Positions 18,172 to 25,070 of a DNA stretch of 64,000 nucleotides are shown here, one piece after another (the stretch's first letter is position 1; each line of letters begins with the position of its first letter). Under the pieces are notes generated by a model that was given only the letters and a program-made list of their open reading frames with translations, was not told the origin of the DNA and searched no databases. Origin of the DNA: Bacteroidota bacterium (GTDB lineage Bacteria > Bacteroidota > Ignavibacteria > Palsa-1295); contig JAJPIO010000018.1 of NCBI GenBank assembly GCA_021324735.1, forward strand, positions 186,001 to 250,000, read 5' to 3'. A program made the translations under genes and the position numbers.

Positions 18172-20109
18172 TTAGTTGAAGATTATATATTGGATCGTTG
18201 CACCTCTTCCTCCTGGAAGATTTGCACTTGCCTCATGCAAGTGGATATCAAACGAACCTTCGGTAATGCCAGTGATATACGGTACATAGTGATCGGTAGC
18301 GACACTATGTCCATCCAGCACTACGGTCAGCATAATAATGCTGTTTGAAGTTACGGAGGAGTTGTAAACGGTTGCCTGAACTTGTTCTACCGGCTCCGAC
18401 GACCCGTTGCTAAGCGATACTGAACCTGTCATACCCATTTGGGATGGTGGAATGACTGACACGACCGGATTCTGAGCATCGCTGGAATTAACATGGATAC
18501 CGGGGCCTCCCGAGATCGAGTTAACTTGTCCGAACGATACGGATGTTGGTACCCAGGCATTCATTTCAACGTCGTAGCGAAGGAAATCTCCGTTACTGAG
18601 CTCCGCAGCTTCGATGGGTGTACCGCGAAGGGCAGTCACTAATGTTGCTGACTGCGTTCCGGTAACATCACCCTCTAAATTGCCCGTGAAATCCTGAGCG
18701 CGATGAATTGTTACTTCACCGTTATAATCTACGGTCGCATCGCCGCTGATCGACATTGGTCGTGCAACACCACCTTCGTCGCCAATAAAGATGTGACCAG
18801 CCGGAAGCATTAAGGGTTTTGGAACCCAGGCACTTCCTTCTCCTGCTTCGAACTGCAGAAAATCACCATTCTGCGGGGTAATTCCGGCAACGATATTTCC
18901 CTGCAATCCTACTACAGAAACTTCTCCGTGTTCGTTGATCCTCGCGTCGCCGATCATATCTCTTCCCTGAGCCAAATTGGCCACGTTACCGACAAATATT
19001 TGACCAGGAGCCAGCCATGAACGAACCGAATCGACGTACGCCTTATTAACGGCGTCTGCCCAATCGGTTGGAGTAGCAACGTTAAGTATCTTATTGTGAC
19101 CGACATTGATAATATCGTTCACATCGAGTCGGGCGTTAACTGTAACAGCATTGCCCTCACCGCTTCCAAGAACGACATCATCGGTTGCAGTTAACATTCC
19201 AAAAGTACCGGTCGTACCGATCACCGGAACGTCCTGACGCAGATGTAACACATCGCTGACTACGGTGAAGTTTGCAGGATCGACCGAAAGACCAAGATTA
19301 CCATTGACGTCCATGATAAGTCCTGGCCCAGCGATGGCCCTGTTCAGTTGACGACCCGTGATGCTGGCTGGGCTAAGCCAATAGCCCGGGATTTGACCGA
19401 CATCGAGCCCGACTGAAACAGCGCCGTTGTTGCCACCACCAATGAGTCCTGCTCCTACCGTTACCGATGTGACAGAACCGAGAGCGGTCGAAATGACCAA
19501 CTGATTGTTGGTATAGTCCGGGGTCAGTGTTACATTCTGGCCGGCCGACAAATGAAGGTCGTTATTAACTGCCGGGATCCCATTGATCGACGTCGTTGCG
19601 GTCGGAGGTAATAGCGTGGAGCTGATATGTCCGTTCGCATCGAGCGGAATCGGGAAAATGCGATCGTTCTGCGGCGTTGCACTCACGGGAATTCCGTCGA
19701 GTGTATGGGCCGCAAGAGCGTATGGTACGGCGGTGAGTAACGTCCGCGGTAATTCTGTGGCGTTGTTAACACTCACGCCGATCTCGATTGGCTGTGAAAA
19801 GTCAAAGGTCTCGGGAAATCCACCAAGACGAGAACCGAGCAGAATACCAAATACCCCATCGGTCACCGGGACTTCTGGAAAGGTCTCGGTGGCGAGTGGC
19901 GTATTCGCGCCGACGTGATAATACGAGATCGTTAAAAGGACCGTGCCATTCATTGGCGTCGATCCATTCTTTAATTGTCCTTGATACGAGACGGTTCGTA
20001 AGGACTGGGCCGAGGCGCTCGTGATGAGTCCAACCGCAGCCATGATAATGACTATAGCGAGTGTGCGCAGGTTGCGCCCGGCTCGCATGCATGTGGTAAT
20101 CATGTGCAT
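18172..20109 (-). CDS. Exported repeat-containing protein, tail-fibre-like
   Basis: A 645-residue protein. A basic n-region, hydrophobic core and ASAQS site (about residue 35) form a signal peptide; several in-frame Met (1, 3, 8) are possible starts. The N-terminal domain begins VSYQGQLKNGSTPMNG, an opening I associate with exported proteins of this phylum group. The middle is made of Gly/Asn/Val-rich beta repeats. Two units near the C-terminus (GQIFVG..., GHIFIG...) share the order IF(V/I)G, M..GDA, GEV(S/T), NGDFL and AWVP. It has no recognisable T9SS sorting domain, and the chain ends in a beta-rich NLPGGRGATIQYIIF. Such modular chains resemble phage-tail-fibre or surface-fibre proteins. 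Function unknown. Confidence 0.65.
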   Translation of the reverse strand: MHMITTCMRAGRNLRTLAIVIIMAAVGLITSASAQSLRTVSYQGQLKNGSTPMNGTVLLTISYYHVGANTPLATETFPEVPVTDGVFGILLGSRLGGFPETFDFSQPIEIGVSVNNATELPRTLLTAVPYALAAHTLDGIPVSATPQNDRIFPIPLDANGHISSTLLPPTATTSINGIPAVNNDLHLSAGQNVTLTPDYTNNQLVISTALGSVTSVTVGAGLIGGGNNGAVSVGLDVGQIPGYWLSPASITGRQLNRAIAGPGLIMDVNGNLGLSVDPANFTVVSDVLHLRQDVPVIGTTGTFGMLTATDDVVLGSGEGNAVTVNARLDVNDIINVGHNKILNVATPTDWADAVNKAYVDSVRSWLAPGQIFVGNVANLAQGRDMIGDARINEHGEVSVVGLQGNIVAGITPQNGDFLQFEAGEGSAWVPKPLMLPAGHIFIGDEGGVARPMSISGDATVDYNGEVTIHRAQDFTGNLEGDVTGTQSATLVTALRGTPIEAAELSNGDFLRYDVEMNAWVPTSVSFGQVNSISGGPGIHVNSSDAQNPVVSVIPPSQMGMTGSVSLSNGSSEPVEQVQATVYNSSVTSNSIIMLTVVLDGHSVATDHYVPYITGITEGSFDIHLHEASANLPGGRGATIQYIIFN

Positions 20110-20506
20110 GAGAATTTAGAGTTGTGTGATGCGAGAAATGCTGACTTACTCGGGAAGAGAAAAGCAGTCCCCTGCCGCAAAGGCGGCAGGTAGATTATTT
20201 GACGGACCGTGCAGGATGCCTCCCCAATCCTGCCCGATAACCTAATTCAATGCTCCCAAACATTGAATTGAAATTGACGGCTTACGAGTAAAAGTCTTTG
20301 GCCCTGGAAGTTAGCAAGTTCAGCACCATAGAGTGGTATTAAAAGGGACGGTATAATATATCCCGATAAAGAGTACGATTTGGGCAATTATTCTGAATCC
20401 TACATAAACGAGAGAAGAACACTTTTAATGGAACAGAGCAAGAATTCCTTCTTTACGGAAAAATTTGAACCGTAAAAAATGTTTGCTATGTATCAGGATC
20501 ATAGCG
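20110..20506. other. 397-base intergenic region with hairpin cluster
   Basis: No gene is seen. Part of it is the 3' end of the RidA operon, where TTTACGG (20452-20458) and CCGTAAA (20470-20476) can pair, though without a U-tract on the correct side. Part is the leader of the 18172 gene, which holds three hairpins (separate entry). A TATAAT-like patch lies at 20351-20360, but I cannot assign a promoter. Confidence 0.5.
20172..20269 (-). promoter_or_regulatory. Three consecutive hairpins in the leader of the 18172 gene
   Basis: On the minus strand, 5' to 3': a 9-bp stem (20261-20269 with 20244-20252) with loop TTTGGGAG; a 7-bp stem (20227-20233 with 20212-20218) with loop TGGGGAGC; and an 8-bp stem (20184-20191 with 20172-20179) with loop CTTT. 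All three stems are perfect. They start 63 bases before the start codon. Two loops share the core TGGGGAG/TTGGGAG. The last hairpin is followed by GGGGACTGCTTTTCTC, so it could also be a weak terminator. Confidence 0.45.
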
Positions 20507-20905
20507 TTAAATTTCACTACAAGCCTCTGCTTCTATCTCTACCAGCATTCGCGGATCGATCAACCGCGGAACTTCGACCATCGTAGTAGCCGGTTCAATA
20601 TCTCTGAAATATTCTCTATGCGCCCGACCGATCTCGTGCCAATGCCTCTCGATATCAGTCACATAAATTCGAGTGCGTACAACATTTTGCAGGTCACCAC
20701 CGAGCGCCTTCAATGCAAGCTCGATATTGTGAATACACCGTTTTGCTTGAATATAAGGATCACCAATACCTACGATCTCCCCACTCTCATCCGTCGCGGT
20801 GGAGCCGGACACGTAAATGGCGTTTCCGATACGGACCGCACGAGCATAGCCAACGATCGGCTCCCACTTACTGCCGCTCAGATAGTTCTTTCGTTCAATG
20901 CTCAT
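20507..20905 (-). CDS. RidA/YjgF family protein
   Basis: A 132-residue protein of normal length. Typical RidA features are the N-terminal strand VGYARAVRIGNAIYVSGSTATD, the ALKALGG helix, VVRTRIYVTDIERHWHEIGRAHREYF, and the substrate-site Glu and Arg near MVEVPRLIDPRMLVEIEAEA. RidA proteins deaminate reactive enamine/imine intermediates and thus protect PLP enzymes. The frame is open 36 codons further upstream, but that part lacks family character; the ATG at 20903-20905 matches. This start overlaps the stop of the VOC gene by 11 bases. It is the last gene of a four-gene operon. Confidence 0.9.
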   Translation of the reverse strand: MSIERKNYLSGSKWEPIVGYARAVRIGNAIYVSGSTATDESGEIVGIGDPYIQAKRCIHNIELALKALGGDLQNVVRTRIYVTDIERHWHEIGRAHREYFRDIEPATTMVEVPRLIDPRMLVEIEAEACSEI

Positions 20906-21239
20906 TGAATGCGTTTGGATCTTCCCACAGGTTAAATAAAAAACCGAACGGATCGCGAATATAATTTGGCTTACCAGGTCCATCCCATCGCACGACCGTA
21001 CAGCCAGCCGCAATCAATTCCTTTCTAGCCTCTTCCAGATTCGAAACGATAAATTCGAATATGGGGCCGGCAGTAGAAGTATCGCGATCGAAATAGAGCG
21101 TGATATTCCCATCGCTGACCTTTGTCCACTCCGAATTTTGTTCAAACCCGCCCATACCCATTATCCGGTGATAAAACTCGGCTGCGCGATCGGCATCCTC
21201 GGTCGGGAAGTTAATATTCGTACTAAGTTTGGCTTTCAT
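20895..21239 (-). CDS. VOC family (glyoxalase/bleomycin-resistance-like) protein
   Basis: A 114-residue protein with the VOC pattern: NINFPTEDADRAAEFYHRIMG at the start, FEFIVSNLEEARKELIAAGC in the middle and YIRDPFGFLFNLWED at the end, giving the paired beta-alpha-beta-beta-beta units that bind a metal in dioxygenases, glyoxalase I and related proteins. The C-terminal Glu of the usual metal set is not clear, so enzyme class is open. The start (21237-21239) overlaps the cyclase stop by one base (TAATG), and the end overlaps RidA by 11 bases. Confidence 0.88.
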   Translation of the reverse strand: MKAKLSTNINFPTEDADRAAEFYHRIMGMGGFEQNSEWTKVSDGNITLYFDRDTSTAGPIFEFIVSNLEEARKELIAAGCTVVRWDGPGKPNYIRDPFGFLFNLWEDPNAFNEH

Positions 21240-21907
21240 TAGTCCGAAAATATGACCGCTGCGAAAGCACGCACCGGGAATGTTCCAAACGATTTAACTT
21301 TGACGGGCACTGCGAAAAATCGGAAGCTGGCGTCGGGCAATTCGTCCAACGCACACATATGTTCAACGATAGGGATATTTGCGCCGAGAAGCTGCGTATG
21401 AGCGGGACGAGTCCAATCAGCAGTATCGTCGATGTTGTAGGAATCAATGCCAACGATAGCAGCGCCATGTTGGACAAGATACGCTGCAGCTTCCTTCGTC
21501 AGAAAGGGATGTCCTTCAAAATACTGATCGGTCCGCCAGTACCGAGCCCAACCTGTATGTATCAGAACTGCCTTGCCCTTTAAATCAACGCCTGAAAAGA
21601 TCTCTGCATGTATAGCCCGCGAAGCTGCAACATGATGGACAATAACACCTTCCACATCTGCCAGCAACTCCAGCGGCAATTCCGACAGATCTTTACCGTC
21701 AGCAAAACGATGAAATGGGCTATCTACATACGTTCCAGTATTAGCTACCATCTCGATCTTGCCAATATTAAATTCTGTACCTTTCGCATATATGGCTCGA
21801 GAGGCTTCTCGACTCAAGAAATCACAGATGATCGGTGCGGGCAATCCCTTGTAGGTGATCATTCCCGCTTCTACGGTATGACTTAGATCAATAAGCTTTG
21901 AAGCCAT
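21239..21907 (-). CDS. Cyclase family protein (kynurenine formamidase-like) with changed metal ligands
   Basis: A 222-residue protein of the cyclase family (PF04199), whose members are metal-dependent hydrolases such as KynB. The family motif HxGTHxDxPxH reads NTGTYVDSPFH at residues 56-66, so Asp62 and His66 are present but both motif His residues are replaced (Asn56, Tyr60). The rest of the fold is present (DLSHTVEAGM at the start, LIHTGWARYW, HPFLTKEAAAYLVQHG, VGIDSYNIDD). A known subgroup with NTGTY may exist, but I cannot confirm this. It may use another metal geometry or not be an amidase. It is the second gene of the operon, 4 bases after the FMN reductase. Confidence 0.85.
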   Translation of the reverse strand: MASKLIDLSHTVEAGMITYKGLPAPIICDFLSREASRAIYAKGTEFNIGKIEMVANTGTYVDSPFHRFADGKDLSELPLELLADVEGVIVHHVAASRAIHAEIFSGVDLKGKAVLIHTGWARYWRTDQYFEGHPFLTKEAAAYLVQHGAAIVGIDSYNIDDTADWTRPAHTQLLGANIPIVEHMCALDELPDASFRFFAVPVKVKSFGTFPVRAFAAVIFSD

Positions 21908-21911
21908 CGTA

Positions 21912-22460
21912 TTAGCGCTTTATTCTCTCAACCCATTCTTTAAGTGACTGCATAAAGGTGGACAAGATCTTTCGAGTCGCTTCGTCTGTCAACTTACCCT
22001 TGGCATCGAACTTCTCCGTAGCCTTACTTATCATTACTTCGGGCTTATTCATCGGATGCATATTAACAAAGACACACGTTTGACGAAGATGATATTGGAC
22101 GCGCGCTCCCCCTAAAAGCCCCGTTGAAGCACTTATAATACCACATGGTTTGTCATTGAAGGCATTCTCTTTCGGCGGACGCGATGCCCAGTCGATCGCA
22201 TTCTTTAGCACGCCTGGCATCGAATAATTATATTCCGGCGTCAGGAAAAGAATACCATCGGCGCTTCTAATTTCTTCCTTCAAGCGAACAACTGACGGAG
22301 GATCGCCCGCATCCTGCACATCTTGATTATACGGCGGTAAATCCCCGATCTCAGCAACGCTGATCTCTAATCCCTCGGGCGCCACTTCCATTGCCGTATT
22401 AAGTGCCATCCGATTATAAGACGCCTTTCGCAAACTTCCAACAATTGCAAGTATTTTCAT
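21912..22460 (-). CDS. NADPH-dependent FMN reductase (flavodoxin-like)
   Basis: A 182-residue protein. The phosphate-binding loop GSLRKASYNR follows the first strand, and TPEYNYSMPGVLKNAIDWASRP is the FMN-isoalloxazine loop of the FMN_red/ChrR-type family. Such enzymes reduce FMN or quinones/chromate with NAD(P)H. The frame extends to a TTG at 22478, but the ATG at 22458-22460 (MKILAIVGS) gives the correct family start. It is the first gene of the operon FMN reductase-cyclase-VOC-RidA, all within 1-11 base overlaps or a 4-base gap. Confidence 0.92.
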   Translation of the reverse strand: MKILAIVGSLRKASYNRMALNTAMEVAPEGLEISVAEIGDLPPYNQDVQDAGDPPSVVRLKEEIRSADGILFLTPEYNYSMPGVLKNAIDWASRPPKENAFNDKPCGIISASTGLLGGARVQYHLRQTCVFVNMHPMNKPEVMISKATEKFDAKGKLTDEATRKILSTFMQSLKEWVERIKR

Positions 22461-22508
22461 TTGGTTTGTTATCAGCAAAGTCTATTCCGCTAAACCACTA
22501 TTATGCTA

Positions 22509-23393
22509 TTAGCGCGTAATAAACTGAAGAAGTGCGGTTGAATAATTCTGAAATCCCCAGGTTTGAGGCACAGTGGAATGATCAGCTCCCGGAATTCTGT
22601 GCGCCTCCTTATACGATCCATGATAATTTCTATACACGACTTCCCCATTTGTGTTGATATTTAGGAAGGAATCGTCGATACCGTGCATCCAAAAGAATGG
22701 CTGGGTAACGGACTTGATCTGTTGCGCATTATCGAGCTTAAGAGTGGTAACTGCCGAAGCCGGCAGATTCAAATGCGTTGCATCATCCGTGATAGAGGTC
22801 GTCGAAGCAAAGGGCGACTCCAGTATAAGCTTCTGGGCCCGAAGTGTGCGCGGATTCGCGGCCGTATAGGTAGCAGGAGCACAACCGAGGCTAAATCCAT
22901 AGAGCACAAAACGATCACCCGTTAAACCGCGTGACTTTAGCCACGATACCGCTGCATCGACATCAGCATAGAGGCCTTCTTCAGTCGGCGTACCTGATGA
23001 GAGCCCGAAGCCTCTATAATCCAACATCATTACTCCATAACGTTCTTTACCACCGACGTTCGCAAGAAGCTGTGCACGAGGATAATAAAAATCCATATGA
23101 TGATGGCCATGACAATAGACGATCACCGTGTCCTTCGAGATTCGGGATGTATCGCCTAAGTATGCGGCGTAGATCGTTGTCGGAGACGTCTCTCCGACTC
23201 CCTGACTTTGCAGTGTGAAGACATGGACGTCAGTCATTGGTAATGCGTAAGAGGAATCGAGATGGAAATCGACATCCCCGGTATAAGCAGCCATTTGATA
23301 CGATGTGATCTTATCGCCGGGATCGAGCAAATTCGCATCGAGATTCATGCATCCCGAGAGAGCAACTAATACAAAAATTAAACTTATGCGCAT
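22509..23393 (-). CDS. Lipoprotein alpha/beta hydrolase
   Basis: A 294-residue protein with lipobox LSGC (Cys15) and an alpha/beta-hydrolase core. Oxyanion segment YCHGHHHMDFYYP, nucleophile Ser168 in GFSLG, acid near 240-241 in HGIDDSFLN and His272 in GADHS make a full triad. The shape is like serine aminopeptidase S33 / BD-FAE type envelope hydrolases. It should be anchored at the inner or outer membrane. The substrate is not known. It is the last gene of a co-directional group with the 23396 and 24083 genes, 2 bases after the first of them. Confidence 0.88.
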   Translation of the reverse strand: MRISLIFVLVALSGCMNLDANLLDPGDKITSYQMAAYTGDVDFHLDSSYALPMTDVHVFTLQSQGVGETSPTTIYAAYLGDTSRISKDTVIVYCHGHHHMDFYYPRAQLLANVGGKERYGVMMLDYRGFGLSSGTPTEEGLYADVDAAVSWLKSRGLTGDRFVLYGFSLGCAPATYTAANPRTLRAQKLILESPFASTTSITDDATHLNLPASAVTTLKLDNAQQIKSVTQPFFWMHGIDDSFLNINTNGEVVYRNYHGSYKEAHRIPGADHSTVPQTWGFQNYSTALLQFITR

Positions 23394-23395
23394 GA

Positions 23396-24052
23396 TCAGA
23401 ATTTTCGAGTAAATGCGAGATAGATCCCAAACGTACCGTTGCCACCGATGCCATGATAACCTACAGCATTTGGAGTATTTGCGATACCTAGTGCCAGATA
23501 TTTTAACTCAGTCGTATACTCCCAATTCGCACCTTCGAATCGGTGCCCGAGACCAACGTTTGCTATCCAATGGTCTTGCTGCGGTTCACCATCCGCTCGT
23601 GTGGAAGAAAGCTCGAACCAATTGCCACTCGTCAGGTAGATCATGTTGCCACTCTTGCCATAGTGCCAGTATGCGTTCACATCCACCTCGGGCCATACAC
23701 GAAAGCTACCGTCCCGCATTGCAAGAAAGACGTTTGCAACTGGCGATATAGACATTCCTGGTGCCAGATGATCTTGCCTCAGCACTTCCTTCAGCCCACC
23801 CAGATCGAGCTGAAGATCTTTGAATAACAAAGCCGTCGTGTGAAGCCCAGCAAAAAGTGTGGTTTGATCGGTCAATCCATACCCTGCAGCGACAGACGAA
23901 AGCGGCATGGGAATCGTCGTGTTCGCAAAATCGAATAATGGCCCGCCGAGTGCAACAGTCACATTAATGTGTTCTTTCGGCACCGGCTCTACGAAACGAG
24001 TCGGCGCGCAAGCCACGAGCAGCGGCAAGAGAAGTAGAGCGCACTTTGTCAT
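23396..24052 (-). CDS. Predicted outer-membrane lipoprotein
   Basis: A 218-residue protein with lipobox LVAC (Cys15) from the start MTKCALLLLPLLVAC. The body is beta-rich with alternating aromatic and polar residues, and it ends in FGIYLAFTRKF, with a terminal Phe as in outer-membrane beta-barrels. It may be a small barrel or a barrel-associated lipoprotein. The frame is open to a TTG at 24082; the ATG at 24050-24052 fits the signal. It is 2 bases before the hydrolase gene and 30 bases after the 24083 gene. Confidence 0.65.
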   Translation of the reverse strand: MTKCALLLLPLLVACAPTRFVEPVPKEHINVTVALGGPLFDFANTTIPMPLSSVAAGYGLTDQTTLFAGLHTTALLFKDLQLDLGGLKEVLRQDHLAPGMSISPVANVFLAMRDGSFRVWPEVDVNAYWHYGKSGNMIYLTSGNWFELSSTRADGEPQQDHWIANVGLGHRFEGANWEYTTELKYLALGIANTPNAVGYHGIGGNGTFGIYLAFTRKF

Positions 24053-24082
24053 AAGAACAGGATAAAGAAGCTGGAGGCGCAA

Positions 24083-25027
24083 TTAGAACGACACAAGATC
24101 GCTTCCCGTAACACGTAGTCCAAGCAACGCAAAATCAGCGTTGCGAGGTATTGGTGTTTGGCCGTCGTCCTGCCAATCTTCCCAACCAGCATAAAGTTGC
24201 AGTCGCCCGGCACGTCCATGAAATTCATATCCGAACTCATAATGCCCGTCATAGGTCGTCTGTGCAACATCGATAAATCGATTGAAAAAGCCGGTGTTGT
24301 GGCTGAATGCACTGAAGTCCGTGTAAACCATCAGATAGATTGAGCTATTCGCCCACTCTGCAAACTTCGATTGAAATGCCTCGCCAAACGACCACGCCAA
24401 ATGGTTGAATTCCGTACCGATGCCAACATCCGATTCGGGAATGCGATAATCTTCTCGAATGAGATACGCATCGGTATGCAGCCACGCGGTTGTGGGAATA
24501 TGCAGACCAAAGAGCTTTTCACTTCTCCAGATCGTCTTGCCCGATAGAGAGCAATAAATAAGTGTACGCTGCTGACCGATATCGCTATAACCACGAGGAT
24601 CGATATTATCGAGATCGTGCCGGCAGCGATATATCGTACCGAGCTGCCAATCGAATCGATCGCTTTCGTGTACGGCATAGATAAGGCCCTCTTCCCAATC
24701 CGCTCCCTTCGGCTTAAATGAGATGTCGTTGTGTGTATTCGCGAGCAACTCCATGCCCGTAAATCCGATAAGCGACTTGTTGCCGCTCCATCTTGCAAAT
24801 TCCCACATCGCTCCCATCATAACAGACCAGCCCCATCGGTCGCTATCGCTGTCGAAGCCGCGTTGTACCTGCGCCCAATAGCCGCCATGATCGAAGACCG
24901 CTGTCGTATCTGTAGGCGCCGACCACTTTGGATGGAGTAAAAATCCGCGCGTGGGGAATATAGGACCAGCAACCGCTAAGGATAAGGGGAAAAGGGAGAA
25001 TATAAACGCAAGAAGAATCTTCCTCAT
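24083..25027 (-). CDS. Predicted outer-membrane beta-barrel protein
   Basis: A 314-residue protein with a signal peptide (MRKILLAF..., cleavage near AVAGPIF). It consists of many alternating aromatic strands (GWSVMMGAMWEFARW, FDWQLGTIYRCRHDLD, GHYEFGYEFHGRAGRLQLYAGW) and ends SDLVSF with a C-terminal Phe, so I call it a beta-barrel. A weak resemblance to DUF1207-type barrels is a guess. The GTG further upstream (25045) is not needed: the ATG at 25025-25027 starts the signal. It leads the envelope operon with the 23396 and 22509 genes. Confidence 0.68.
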   Translation of the reverse strand: MRKILLAFIFSLFPLSLAVAGPIFPTRGFLLHPKWSAPTDTTAVFDHGGYWAQVQRGFDSDSDRWGWSVMMGAMWEFARWSGNKSLIGFTGMELLANTHNDISFKPKGADWEEGLIYAVHESDRFDWQLGTIYRCRHDLDNIDPRGYSDIGQQRTLIYCSLSGKTIWRSEKLFGLHIPTTAWLHTDAYLIREDYRIPESDVGIGTEFNHLAWSFGEAFQSKFAEWANSSIYLMVYTDFSAFSHNTGFFNRFIDVAQTTYDGHYEFGYEFHGRAGRLQLYAGWEDWQDDGQTPIPRNADFALLGLRVTGSDLVSF

Positions 25028-25070
25028 ATTATGAGAACACAACACTCACTACTAGTAAAAGTAACAATGA

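Noticed and set aside
20212-20269. CsrA-binding hairpins (GGA in loops) in the leader
   Set aside because: The loops contain GGA-like cores, but CsrA is not usual in this group and no csrA is in the window. I keep only the unassigned hairpin call.
20465-20908. 147-codon plus-strand frame opposite RidA
   Set aside because: Antisense to a well-conserved family protein; no recognisable content.
20507-21013. Longer RidA with a 36-residue N-terminal extension
   Set aside because: The extension overlaps the VOC gene by 119 bases and has no family similarity; the ATG at 20905 gives the standard RidA start.
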